Below, piece after piece: positions 26,189-35,382 of a DNA stretch of 60,544 nucleotides. Where the stretch lies: positions 1 to 60,544 of the forward strand of contig JBPEWY010000003.1 of assembly GCA_052032225.1 (NCBI GenBank), in the 5' to 3' direction. The notes under the pieces are model-generated. The model saw only the letters and a list, made by a program, of their open reading frames with translations, was not told where the DNA came from and made no database searches. Made by a program: the position numbers and the translations under genes. This DNA comes from JBPEWY01 sp052032225. GTDB lineage: Bacteria; Bacteroidota; Bacteroidia; Flavobacteriales; Flavobacteriaceae. Within the stretch, counting starts at the first letter, position 1; each line of letters starts with the position of its first letter.

Positions 26189-27118
26189 TTAATCATCCTT
26201 CAAAAAAGCAATATTTCTTTTTAGTCCGGAAAATTTGGTTCGTTTAACAGCTGATTTTTTGAATACTTTTTTAAAAGTTTCTTCGGTTAATTCTTCCCAA
26301 TCTTTTTTGGTCATTTCTAATAAATCGGGATGCGGATTAAATGCCGGTTCATTATGTGGTTTTGAGAATCGGTTCCACGGACAAACATCTTGGCAAACAT
26401 CGCAACCAAACATCCAATTATCAAATTTACCTTTATACGATACGGGAATATTGTCTTTAAGTTCTATAGTGAAATACGAAATACATTTGCTGCCATCTAC
26501 AACATAAGGCTCAACAATGGCCTGTGTAGGGCAAGCATCTATACAAGCCGTGCATGTACCGCAATGATCTGTTGTTGGAGCATCGTACTGTAATTCTAAA
26601 TCAATTATTAGTTCTGCAATAAAATAAAACGAGCCAACTTTTTGGGTTATTAAATTGGTATTTTTACCCATCCAGCCCAATCCGCTTTTAGCTGCCCAAG
26701 CTTTGTCTAGAACAGGTGCAGAATCTACAAATGCACGTCCGTTAACCTCTCCTATTTCTTCCTGTATAAATTGTAGTAATTGCTTTAGTTTGTCTTTTAT
26801 TACAAAATGATAGTCTGTACCGTATGCGTATTTTGATATTTTTGGAGCCGAAGTATCTTTTTGATTCTGCTCAGGATAATAGTTTAAAAGTAATGAGACA
26901 ACACTCTTAGCTCCTTCAACTAATTTGGTAGGGTCTAATCGTTTATCAAAATGGTTTTCCATGTACTTCATTTCTCCATGCATTCCTTGTTTTAGCCATT
27001 TTTCTAAACGAGGTGCATGCTCTTCTAAGAACCCGGCTTTACTAATACCACAAGACAAAAAACCGAGGCGTTTAGCTTCGGTTTTAATTAATTGTGTATG
27101 TTTTTCTTTTAAAGTCAA
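26189..27118 (-). CDS. queG: Epoxyqueuosine reductase
   Basis: A 309-residue QueG, the cobalamin-dependent iron-sulfur enzyme that reduces epoxyqueuosine to queuosine in tRNA. Two [4Fe-4S] motifs are present: CGTCTACIDACP and CDVCQDVCPW. The family core PLLDKAW-like segment (DSAPVLDKAWAAKSGLGWMGKNTNLI) is also seen. The start appears to be TTG at 27118, three bases after the ruvB stop and in the same frame; the first ATG in this frame is far inside the conserved region. Cotranscription with ruvB is likely. Confidence 0.94.
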   Translation of the reverse strand: MTLKEKHTQLIKTEAKRLGFLSCGISKAGFLEEHAPRLEKWLKQGMHGEMKYMENHFDKRLDPTKLVEGAKSVVSLLLNYYPEQNQKDTSAPKISKYAYGTDYHFVIKDKLKQLLQFIQEEIGEVNGRAFVDSAPVLDKAWAAKSGLGWMGKNTNLITQKVGSFYFIAELIIDLELQYDAPTTDHCGTCTACIDACPTQAIVEPYVVDGSKCISYFTIELKDNIPVSYKGKFDNWMFGCDVCQDVCPWNRFSKPHNEPAFNPHPDLLEMTKKDWEELTEETFKKVFKKSAVKRTKFSGLKRNIAFLKDD

Positions 27119-27121
27119 GAT

Positions 27122-28144
27122 TTAAAATAATTCTCCTTGCGAACTTCCTTTAATTTTACCAAGGTGTTTATAGGCTAATTCTGTAGCCTCTCTTCCTCTT
27201 GGGGTTCTCATAATAAAACCTTGTTGAATTAAAAAGGGTTCGTACACTTCTTCTATGGTTTCTGCACTTTCAGAAACGGCTGTTGCTAAAGTTGTAATAC
27301 CTACCGGCCCGCCTTTAAATTTATCTATAATTGTAGATAATATTTTGTTATCCATCTCATCCAATCCATGCGCATCTACATTTAACGCTTTGAGACCGAA
27401 TTTAGAAATCTCTATGTCTATTTTACCGTTTCCTTTAATTTGTGCAAAATCCCTAATTCTGCGTAATAAAGCATTTGCAATTCTGGGAGTTCCTCTACTT
27501 CTGCCGGCAATTTCTATGGCTGCCTCCATGGTTATGGGCACTTTAAGTATGTTTGCGCTTCGTTGTACAATATGCGATAAAAGCTCTGTAGAGTAATACT
27601 GCAATCTGCTTGATATACCAAAACGAGCGCGCATTGGAGCTGTTAACAATCCAGAACGTGTTGTAGCGCCAACTAATGTAAAAGGGTTTAAGTTTATTTG
27701 AACCGATCTGGCGTTAGGCCCGCTCTCAATCATTATATCTATTTTATAATCTTCCATGGCCGCATACAAGTACTCTTCTACCACAGGGCTTAATCTGTGA
27801 ATCTCGTCTATAAAAAGTACATCACGCTCTTCTAAATTGGTAAGCAACCCGGCTAAATCTCCTGGTTTATCTAAAACAGGGCCGGAAGTAACCTTAATAC
27901 CAACACCTAGTTCATTAGCTAGAATATGTGCTAAAGTAGTTTTGCCTAATCCGGGAGGACCATGAAACAATGTGTGGTCTAATGCCTCGCCTCTTTGATT
28001 GGCTGCTTCAACAAAAACTTTTAAATTTTCTAACACCTGTTCTTGCCCCGTAAAATCATCGAATGTTAGGGGTCTGAGGGCTCTTTCAATATCGAGCTCT
28101 TCTTGCGAATAATGCTGTCCTGTAGGATCTAAATGCTCGTTCAT
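27122..28144 (-). CDS. ruvB: Holliday junction branch migration DNA helicase RuvB
   Basis: A 340-residue AAA+ motor that drives branch migration with RuvA. Walker A HGPPGLGKTT at residues 61-70, Walker B FIDEIH at 111-116, sensor 1 GATTRSGLL and the arginine-finger region TAPMRARFG are intact, followed by the winged-helix domain (about 260-335). The N-terminus MNEHLDPTG matches Bacteroidetes orthologues, which fixes the start at 28144. The start codon lies only a few bases after a predicted -7 box. Confidence 0.97.
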   Translation of the reverse strand: MNEHLDPTGQHYSQEELDIERALRPLTFDDFTGQEQVLENLKVFVEAANQRGEALDHTLFHGPPGLGKTTLAHILANELGVGIKVTSGPVLDKPGDLAGLLTNLEERDVLFIDEIHRLSPVVEEYLYAAMEDYKIDIMIESGPNARSVQINLNPFTLVGATTRSGLLTAPMRARFGISSRLQYYSTELLSHIVQRSANILKVPITMEAAIEIAGRSRGTPRIANALLRRIRDFAQIKGNGKIDIEISKFGLKALNVDAHGLDEMDNKILSTIIDKFKGGPVGITTLATAVSESAETIEEVYEPFLIQQGFIMRTPRGREATELAYKHLGKIKGSSQGELF

Positions 28145-28150
28145 ACCTCA

Positions 28151-28158
28151 CAAATATA
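28151..28158 (-). promoter_or_regulatory. Possible -7 box for ruvB-queG, giving a very short leader
   Basis: TATATTTG on the minus strand ends seven bases before the ruvB ATG at 28144. If used, the mRNA would be nearly leaderless. No -33 element at 19-20 bases. Confidence 0.35.
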
Positions 28159-28168
28159 GCACAAAAAA

Positions 28169-28201
28169 CAAAAGCCTTTTCTGTATTAGAAAAGGCTTTT
28201 G
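28169..28201 (-). terminator. Intrinsic terminator of the act-cox operon
   Basis: A 14-base inverted repeat (CAAAAGCCTTTTCT / AGAAAAGGCTTTTG) with a five-base loop, followed on the minus strand by a T-rich tail. It ends the operon that closes with ctaD. Confidence 0.88.
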
Positions 28202-28221
28202 AGAAGTTTTATTTAAAATTT

Positions 28222-30042
28222 TTAATGATGTAATTCTTCTTCTCCTTCTTGCAACGGTACTGTTTGCGGAACAAAATCTTGACCAGGAATTACGTACTCT
28301 CCGTTAGCTTTAGTTTTGCTGTAATCGTATGCCCAACGATGTACTTCAGGAATTGGTCCGTCCCAGTTACCGTGAATATGCTTCATTTCTGCAGTCCATT
28401 CTAATGTAGTAGAGTTCCAAGGGTTTTTAGGTCCTTTTTTACCGTAGAACATGCTACTAATAAAGTTATATAAGAAAATTAATTGAGCCGCACCTGTAAT
28501 TAAAGCAAATACTGTAATTATAACGTTAACATCGGCTAAATCATCAAATAAAGGGAATGCCGTGTTTGTATAATAACGTCTAGGTAAGCCAGCCATCCCG
28601 ATAAAGTGCATTGGGAAGAATACACCGTAAGCACCTACAGCTGTAATCCAGAAGTGTAAGTACCCAAGGTTTTTATTCATCATTCTTCCTTCAAACATTT
28701 TAGGGAACCAGTGGTAAACACCTGCAAATAATCCGTAAAGTGCAGAGATACCCATTACTAAGTGGAAGTGAGCTACCACAAAGTAAGTATCGTGAACATT
28801 TATATCTAATGCACTATCTCCTAAAATAATTCCTGTTAAACCTCCGGTAATAAAGGTAGAAACTAACCCTATAGAGAATAACATTGCAGGGTTAAATTGT
28901 AAGTTCCCTTTCCAGAGTGTTGTTATATAGTTGAATGCTTTTACAGCAGATGGTATTGCAATTAAAAGTGTTGTAAAGGTAAACACCGATCCTAAGAACG
29001 GATTCATACCCGATACGAACATGTGGTGACCCCATACTATAGTTGATAAAAATGCAATAGCTAATATTGATGCAACCATAGCTCTGTAACCAAATATAGG
29101 TTTACGAGCGTTTGTGGCTATAATTTCTGAGGTTATACCTAATGCTGGTAATAATACAATGTATACTTCAGGGTGACCTAAGAACCAAAACAAGTGCTCA
29201 AAAAGTACCGGCGAACCTCCTTGATAGTGTAGCACTTCTCCTTGAATAAATATATCTGATAAGAAGAACGAAGTACCAAAACTTCTATCCATTATAAGTA
29301 ATAATGCAGCCGATAAAAGCACCGGGAATGATACCACACCAATTATAGCAGTAATAAAGAATGCCCAAATTGTTAATGGTAAACGTGTCATAGACATTCC
29401 CTTGGTTCTGAGGTTCAATACAGTAACAATATAGTTAAGTGAACCTAAAAGTGATGAAGCAATAAATACTGCCATAGACACTAACCAAAGGGTCATACCT
29501 GCTCCAGAACCAGGTTGTGCTTGTGGTAATGCACTTAAAGGCGGATAAATTGTCCAACCAGCACTTGCAGGACCAGCCTCTACAAAGAGCGAAATTACCA
29601 TAATTACGCTCGATAAGAAAAATAACCAGTACGACACCATGTTTAAGAAACCTGATGCCATATCTCTGGCTCCAATTTGCAACGGAATAAGTAAGTTACT
29701 AAAAGTACCACTTAAACCGGCTGTTAGTACAAAGAATACCATTATGGTACCATGAATAGTAACTAACGATAAATAGATGTTAGGATCCATTACACCATCT
29801 GGAGCCCACTTTCCTAATAAAGCTTCAAAAATTGGAAAAGACTCACCCGGCCATGCAATTTGCATTCTAAACAACAACGACATGGCAATACCTATGATTC
29901 CCATAAACAAACCTGTAATTAGGTATTGTTTAGAAATCATTTTATGGTCTTGACTAAAGATGTACTTTGTTATAAAAGTCTCTTTATGGTGGTGATGTCC
30001 ATGATCATGTGCGTGGTCGTGTGCTTGTGCGTGTGCTGACAT
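28222..30042 (-). CDS. ctaD: Cytochrome c oxidase subunit I
   Basis: A 606-residue catalytic subunit with twelve expected membrane helices. It binds the low-spin heme and the heme-CuB centre where oxygen is reduced. Diagnostic elements: FWFLGHPEVYIVLLPALG (CuB histidine cross-linked to tyrosine; A-type glutamate), WGHHMF with the CuB histidine pair, and HDTYFVVAHFHLVMG with the heme ligands. The first 20 residues are rich in histidine (HDHAHDHGHHHH), which is outside the usual family core. It is the last gene of the act-coxB-ctaD operon. Confidence 0.97.
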   Translation of the reverse strand: MSAHAQAHDHAHDHGHHHHKETFITKYIFSQDHKMISKQYLITGLFMGIIGIAMSLLFRMQIAWPGESFPIFEALLGKWAPDGVMDPNIYLSLVTIHGTIMVFFVLTAGLSGTFSNLLIPLQIGARDMASGFLNMVSYWLFFLSSVIMVISLFVEAGPASAGWTIYPPLSALPQAQPGSGAGMTLWLVSMAVFIASSLLGSLNYIVTVLNLRTKGMSMTRLPLTIWAFFITAIIGVVSFPVLLSAALLLIMDRSFGTSFFLSDIFIQGEVLHYQGGSPVLFEHLFWFLGHPEVYIVLLPALGITSEIIATNARKPIFGYRAMVASILAIAFLSTIVWGHHMFVSGMNPFLGSVFTFTTLLIAIPSAVKAFNYITTLWKGNLQFNPAMLFSIGLVSTFITGGLTGIILGDSALDINVHDTYFVVAHFHLVMGISALYGLFAGVYHWFPKMFEGRMMNKNLGYLHFWITAVGAYGVFFPMHFIGMAGLPRRYYTNTAFPLFDDLADVNVIITVFALITGAAQLIFLYNFISSMFYGKKGPKNPWNSTTLEWTAEMKHIHGNWDGPIPEVHRWAYDYSKTKANGEYVIPGQDFVPQTVPLQEGEEELHH

Positions 30043-30088
30043 AATCTTATACAGTATTAATTCTTTCTCTAATTATTATTAAAACAGT

Positions 30089-31156
30089 TTATTGTGCTGC
30101 TGCAATAGTTTCTTTAAAGGTTTTTTGTTGAGCTAACCATTCGTTAAACTCTTCTTCTGTTTCTACTACAATTTTCATTTGCATGTTGTAGTGAGATGAA
30201 CCACAAATTTTATTACACAACAGCAAGTAATCAAACTCATAAGGTTCTACACCTTCTTCTCCGTTTGCCCTTCTTTCTGCTCTAAGCTCGTTAATGCGTT
30301 TTACCTTTTTTACAATATCAGGATTCTGACGCATCTCTTCAGTTGTTACAGTTGGCGTAAACGAGAATTGTGTAACCATTCCCGGAACACAGTTCATTTG
30401 TGCTCTAAAGTGTGGCATATATGCAGAGTGCAATACATCTTGAGAACGCATTTTAAAGATAACTTTTCTATTAACCGGTAAATGAAGTTCGGTTGTAGTT
30501 ACAATATCGTCCATACCATTAGGGTCTGATGCATCTATACCCATAACGTTCATACCGTTAAAGTCTTGTAAGAAACGTACGTTAGCTGCACCTAAAACAT
30601 TATCTTCTCCTGCATAACGCGCTTTCCAGTTAAATTGCTGAGCATATAACTCTATCACAAGAGGATCATCATCTTCATCTACATTCATTACATTAACCCA
30701 AGTGTAAAGACCATATAATATTAATCCTGCTAATGTAATAACCGGAATTATAGTCCAAATAAATTCTAACTTATGGTTATCTGCATAGAAAAGTGCTTTT
30801 TTCCCTTTTTCTCCTCTGTATTTAAAAGCAAAGTAATGTAATAAGGCTTGTGTTATGGTTTGTACTATAAAGATTATCACTAACGATATAATCATTAGTC
30901 TATCTATATCTTTACCATGTTCTGAAGCCGAATTACTTAACAATGGTAAGTCGCCCCATTTAATAACAGAGTAAATGGTTAATAGGTAAATAAAGCCTAA
31001 AAAGGCAAACATTAAGTACCCATTAATCTTGTTGTCTTTATCGTTGGCAATTTCAGAGGTATCTGTTGTTGCTTGAGATAACTCAAATATTTTTGTCATT
31101 TGCCAAATTGCTATGGCAACAAGTACCAGAACTATAATAGTTAATAAAGCAGTCAT
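30089..31156 (-). CDS. coxB: Cytochrome c oxidase subunit II
   Basis: A 355-residue subunit II. It has extra N-terminal membrane segments (about residues 3-17, 46-66, 85-110, 135-155), then the cupredoxin domain with the CuA ligands C314, C318, H322 and M325 in CNKICGSSHYNM; an upstream histidine sits in VLHSAYMPHFRAQMN. No C-terminal cytochrome c domain is present, so the electron donor must be a separate heme protein, presumably from the ACIII genes upstream. The gene lies between actF and ctaD. Confidence 0.95.
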   Translation of the reverse strand: MTALLTIIVLVLVAIAIWQMTKIFELSQATTDTSEIANDKDNKINGYLMFAFLGFIYLLTIYSVIKWGDLPLLSNSASEHGKDIDRLMIISLVIIFIVQTITQALLHYFAFKYRGEKGKKALFYADNHKLEFIWTIIPVITLAGLILYGLYTWVNVMNVDEDDDPLVIELYAQQFNWKARYAGEDNVLGAANVRFLQDFNGMNVMGIDASDPNGMDDIVTTTELHLPVNRKVIFKMRSQDVLHSAYMPHFRAQMNCVPGMVTQFSFTPTVTTEEMRQNPDIVKKVKRINELRAERRANGEEGVEPYEFDYLLLCNKICGSSHYNMQMKIVVETEEEFNEWLAQQKTFKETIAAAQ

Positions 31157-31187
31157 CTTTTATTTACTGTTTTATACTTTTAATTAA

Positions 31188-32489
31188 TTAATAGTGAAAG
31201 TGCTTACTTTCTTCTAAGAACGGATTACCTTTTGGTACAAGCGGTGCTTTGGTAAGCGCACTAAATACCCAGTAAATAAATAATCCGGCAAAGAATAATA
31301 CGGCACTTATTTCGGTTATACCTATAAACCATCTGTCTCCAACTGTAGCCGGCATTATCATGTTAAACACATCTAAGTAATGCCCAAGTAAAATTACTAT
31401 TCCCGTCATCACTACAAACCAGTTAATACGTTTGTAATCGCTATTCATTAAAATTAAAAGCGGGAACACAAAGTTCATTACTAACATCCCGAAGAATGGT
31501 AGCTTATAATCTTCTATTCTTGTAACAAAATAGGTAATTTCTTCTGGTATGTTAGAGTACCAAATAAGCATAAATTGTGAGAACCATAAGTAGGTCCAGA
31601 AAATGCTTATACCAAACATGAACTTGGCTAAGTCATGAATGTGGCTGTCATTTACATGTTCTAAGTATCCTCTAGATTTTAAATAAATAGTCATTAAGGC
31701 TATTACTGTAATACCAGACACAAACATACTTGCAAATACATACCATCCAAATAGCGTACTGAACCAGTGAGGATCTAAACTCATAATCCAGTCCCAAGAC
31801 ATCATAGATTCTGTTACTAAAAAGAATACTAAGAATCCTGCAGATATTTTAAAATTCTTCTTAAAGTTAGAGATATCGTCTGCAGTATCTTGTGCGATAG
31901 AGAATTTTCTAGAGAAGTATTGGTATGCAATCCATCCTCCTAAAAATATAGCTGCTCTAATTAAGAAAAACGGAACATTTAAATATCCTTGTTTTCCTTG
32001 AATTAATTCATCGTGAGCTACTACTTCTGGATCCATCCACACAAATAAGTGGTTTATGTGAAGTCCAGATAACACTAACAACACAAACATGATAATTCCG
32101 CCCGGAACCATGTAAGCAGATATTGCCTCCATTACTCTAAATAATACAGGAGACCACCCTGCTTGTGCTGCTCTTTGGATTGCGTAGAAAGCTAACACTC
32201 CCAATGCAATCATTAAAAAGAATAAAGCAGCTACATATACAGCAGCCCAAGGTTTATTTTTTAACTGATGTAAAACATGCTCATAGTGTGCAGTATCATC
32301 ACCATGCGAACCTGCCTCGTCATGATGAGTTGCAGCACCATGATCTCCGTGAGCATCTTCGTGGGCCAAGATTTCTTTTACCTCTTGGGTAGTTGAAGGT
32401 GCTGATAGAAAACCGTAACCAATACCAAGGGCCCCTACTACCATTAATATGATAGATGCAAGTTTTAGTTTATTTGAGAATGTATACAT
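31188..32489 (-). CDS. actF: ActF, membrane subunit of alternative complex III
   Basis: A 433-residue polytopic protein with about ten membrane helices, corresponding to ActF of alternative complex III (quinol:cytochrome c / oxidase oxidoreductase). Features include a first helix, a soluble His/Asp-rich loop (about residues 40-75, with HEDAHGDHGAATHHDEAGSH), then the helical bundle with SMMSWDWIMSLDPHWFSTLFGWYVF, typical of the family. ActF is thought to contribute to quinol-linked proton movement together with ActC. It sits between actE and coxB, spacing 23 and 31 bases. Confidence 0.9.
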   Translation of the reverse strand: MYTFSNKLKLASIILMVVGALGIGYGFLSAPSTTQEVKEILAHEDAHGDHGAATHHDEAGSHGDDTAHYEHVLHQLKNKPWAAVYVAALFFLMIALGVLAFYAIQRAAQAGWSPVLFRVMEAISAYMVPGGIIMFVLLVLSGLHINHLFVWMDPEVVAHDELIQGKQGYLNVPFFLIRAAIFLGGWIAYQYFSRKFSIAQDTADDISNFKKNFKISAGFLVFFLVTESMMSWDWIMSLDPHWFSTLFGWYVFASMFVSGITVIALMTIYLKSRGYLEHVNDSHIHDLAKFMFGISIFWTYLWFSQFMLIWYSNIPEEITYFVTRIEDYKLPFFGMLVMNFVFPLLILMNSDYKRINWFVVMTGIVILLGHYLDVFNMIMPATVGDRWFIGITEISAVLFFAGLFIYWVFSALTKAPLVPKGNPFLEESKHFHY

Positions 32490-32512
32490 AACGTACTTAG
32501 CTATCGCTTTAA

Positions 32513-33076
32513 TTATTTAGACAAATCTTGTTTTAACTTTTGAACATGCATAACCACCTGCCAACGCTCTGTTTCGTTTAATTGGTTGGCATAGCCTCCC
32601 ATAGAGTTTAAACCGTAGTAAATGGCATGATATATACGACCATCTGTTAGGTTTCTGGCTGGGTCTGCATAACTTGGAATACCAAGAATTTTTTCTCTTT
32701 GAACAAGAATTCCTTGTCCGTCTCCTTTAGCACCGTGGCATACTGCACAGTAAATGTCGTATAACTCTTTACCCTTTTTTAAGTGCTCATCGGCTTGTAA
32801 AGAGTCTAACGGATTTACTAATTCTACTGTAGCAAGCTCTCTTCCTTCGTTTGTGTTTTCGTACGGATAGGGCATCCAACCTCTTTTTATGGTGTTTTCA
32901 GGAGGTAATTGTGCTTCTACTCCGTTAGGGAATGCATCAGACTCAACATAGGTTTCATACCCAACAGATTCGTACATGTTTGGCATGAACTGATAGTTAG
33001 GCTCTGATTTATTAAAGCACGAAGTTGTTGTAGCAACTACTCCCAGTACCAAACCTATTGTAACAAAACGCTTCAT
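32513..33076 (-). CDS. actE: ActE, monoheme cytochrome c lipoprotein of alternative complex III
   Basis: A 187-residue protein with a lipoprotein signal (lipobox ending TTSC at about residues 17-20) and one cytochrome c domain with the heme motif CAVCH near residue 112 and a candidate axial methionine further on (GLNSMGGY). ActE is one of the heme subunits that pass electrons out of alternative complex III to the oxidase. It follows actD by ten bases. Confidence 0.92.
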   Translation of the reverse strand: MKRFVTIGLVLGVVATTTSCFNKSEPNYQFMPNMYESVGYETYVESDAFPNGVEAQLPPENTIKRGWMPYPYENTNEGRELATVELVNPLDSLQADEHLKKGKELYDIYCAVCHGAKGDGQGILVQREKILGIPSYADPARNLTDGRIYHAIYYGLNSMGGYANQLNETERWQVVMHVQKLKQDLSK

Positions 33077-33085
33077 AGTTTTATT

Positions 33086-33610
33086 TTAATGCTTTTCTGA
33101 AACCTTAATTTCTACGGCTCCTGTTTCTTGTAATAATGCTTTAATTTCTTCTTCGTTGTTATGTACAGCCACTTCCATTAAAAAGTGATCGTCTGTTGTT
33201 CTAACATCCGGGTTTTCTGCTTTTTTAAAAGGCCATAGTTTACTACGCAAGTAAAACGTTATAACCATTAAGTGAGCTGCAAAGAATACCGTAAGCTCAA
33301 ACATTACTGGCACAAAAGCCGGCATGTTTTCTATGTAACTAAAACTAGGTTTACCTCCTATGTTTTGTGGCCAATCTTCTATCATAATGTAATTCATCAT
33401 TACAATAGCCACTGTTAATCCTAAACACCCGTACATAAACGATGTTATTGCTATACGAGTTGGTGCTAATCCCATGGCCTTATCTAAACCATGCACCGGG
33501 AAAGGAGTGTAAACTTCCTCTATATGATGGTGTGCTGCACGTACTTTTTTTACGGCTTGCATTAGCACATCATCGTCGTTATATAAAGCTTGTACTACTT
33601 TAGATGCCAT
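33086..33610 (-). CDS. actD: ActD, DUF3341 subunit of alternative complex III
   Basis: A 174-residue protein with two membrane helices (about residues 57-77 and 97-121) and a hydrophilic C-terminus, matching DUF3341, the ActD membrane subunit of alternative complex III. The segment HHIEEVYTPFPVHGLDKAMGL is the family signature. No cofactor-binding motif is expected or seen. It lies between actC and actE with 12- and 9-base gaps. Confidence 0.92.
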   Translation of the reverse strand: MASKVVQALYNDDDVLMQAVKKVRAAHHHIEEVYTPFPVHGLDKAMGLAPTRIAITSFMYGCLGLTVAIVMMNYIMIEDWPQNIGGKPSFSYIENMPAFVPVMFELTVFFAAHLMVITFYLRSKLWPFKKAENPDVRTTDDHFLMEVAVHNNEEEIKALLQETGAVEIKVSEKH

Positions 33611-33622
33611 AGTAACCTTTTA

Positions 33623-35350
33623 TTATTTTAATAAATCTTTTGCTTGACCCGCCCAATCATCACGCTGTGCTCTTCCAGGGAATGAACCGGTGATTTCATC
33701 TAACAGGTCGTATTCAGTTTGAGTCATCTTACTTACTTGCTCATAAGTGTAAATACCCAAGCTGTTTAAAGCTTCTTCCATTTTAGGTCCAATTCCACTA
33801 ATCTTCTTTAAATCGTCTGGAGTTTGGGTATTCGGATCAAATTTTCCTATTCTTTCAAGTAAAGTATTTACTTTTTCTGTATCTACTTCTTTTACAGATA
33901 CAGCTGGCTCATCTGTTGTATTATAGTTTGATGTTCTTGGATCTGCAGCTGCACCAACTAAACTTTTTCCTTCTTCACGAAGTCTTTTGTAACGCTCACC
34001 AGATGATTTTAAAATGGTTTTCACCTCTGCTTGTGCAATTACAGGGAATGTTCTTGCATACAATAAGAATAGTACAAAGAAGAATCCAATTGTTCCAATA
34101 TAAATTCCTATATCTACAAATGTAGGCGAGAACATAGTCCAAGAAGATGGTAAATAATCTCTGTGAAGTGAGGTAACGATAATTACGAAACGCTCAAACC
34201 ACATTCCTATGTTTACAACTATTGATATGATGAACGAGAATATAATGCTTGTTCTAAGTTTCTTAAACCACATAAACTGTGGTGAGAACACGTTACATGT
34301 CATCATTGCCCAATATGCCCAAGCGTAAGGTCCTGTAGCACGGTTTAAAAATGCATATTGCTCGTATTCTACTCCAGAGTACCAAGCTATAAATAACTCG
34401 GTGATGTAAGCACAACCTACAATAGAACCTGTAATCATAATAATAATATTCATAAGTTCTATGTGCTGTACTGTAATGTAATCTTCTAAGTTACAAACCT
34501 TACGCATTATAATAAGTAAGGTGTTTACCATTGCGAAACCAGAGAAAATAGCTCCGGCAACGAAGTATGGAGGGAATATTGTGGTGTGCCATCCGGGTAT
34601 TACCGATGTAGCAAAGTCAAACGATACGATGGTGTGTACAGAAAGTACTAATGGCGTTGCTAAACCTGCTAACACTAAAGATACTTCTTCAAAACGTTGC
34701 CAGTCTTTAGCTCTACCACTCCAACCAAAACTTACTAAGCTGTAAATTTTCTTTTGGAAAGGTTTAACAGCGCGATCTCTAATCATTGCAAAGTCTGGTA
34801 ATAAACCTGTCCACCAGAATACTAATGATACCGATAGGTAGGTAGAAATCGCAAATACATCCCAAAGTAACGGTGAGTTAAAGTTAACCCACAACGAACC
34901 AAATTGGTTTGGTATAGGCAACACCCAATATCCTAGCCATGGGCGACCCATGTGAATAATTGGGAATAATCCTGCCTGAACTACCGAGAAAATTGTCATT
35001 GCTTCTGCAGAACGGTTAATTGCCATTCTCCATTTTTGACGGAATAAGAGAAGTACTGCAGAAATTAGTGTACCGGCGTGACCAATACCAACCCACCAAA
35101 CGAAGTTAGTAATATCCCAGGCCCAACCTACAGTTTTGTTTAATCCCCAGGTTCCGATACCGGTTGAAATGGTGTAAATAATACAACCCAATCCCCAAAG
35201 AAAGGCAACTAACGAGATAGAAAAAACAATCCACCATTGCTTGTTAGCTCTTCCTTCAACCGGAGCTGCTACATCTACGGTAACATCATGGTATGTTTTC
35301 TCTCCGGTTACTAAGGGTTTACGTATAGGTGCTTCGTAATGCGACGCCAT
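33623..35350 (-). CDS. actC: ActC, NrfD-like quinol-binding subunit of alternative complex III, with helix-hairpin-helix tail
   Basis: A 575-residue protein. Residues about 35-455 form the polysulfide reductase NrfD/ActC-type bundle of about ten membrane helices that binds menaquinol next to the iron-sulfur protein ActB. After the last helix a linker leads to a C-terminal segment (about 500-575) with a helix-hairpin-helix-like motif DLKKISGIGPKMEEALNSLG followed by FPGRAQRDDWAGQA, similar to small HhH/DUF4332-type domains seen at the end of some NuoE and other proteins. That tail is not part of the ActC core, and its role is unknown. The reading frame is continuous across the junction. Confidence 0.93.
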   Translation of the reverse strand: MASHYEAPIRKPLVTGEKTYHDVTVDVAAPVEGRANKQWWIVFSISLVAFLWGLGCIIYTISTGIGTWGLNKTVGWAWDITNFVWWVGIGHAGTLISAVLLLFRQKWRMAINRSAEAMTIFSVVQAGLFPIIHMGRPWLGYWVLPIPNQFGSLWVNFNSPLLWDVFAISTYLSVSLVFWWTGLLPDFAMIRDRAVKPFQKKIYSLVSFGWSGRAKDWQRFEEVSLVLAGLATPLVLSVHTIVSFDFATSVIPGWHTTIFPPYFVAGAIFSGFAMVNTLLIIMRKVCNLEDYITVQHIELMNIIIMITGSIVGCAYITELFIAWYSGVEYEQYAFLNRATGPYAWAYWAMMTCNVFSPQFMWFKKLRTSIIFSFIISIVVNIGMWFERFVIIVTSLHRDYLPSSWTMFSPTFVDIGIYIGTIGFFFVLFLLYARTFPVIAQAEVKTILKSSGERYKRLREEGKSLVGAAADPRTSNYNTTDEPAVSVKEVDTEKVNTLLERIGKFDPNTQTPDDLKKISGIGPKMEEALNSLGIYTYEQVSKMTQTEYDLLDEITGSFPGRAQRDDWAGQAKDLLK

Positions 35351-35382
35351 AATTATAATCGAGTTATTTCCTTATTTATTAA

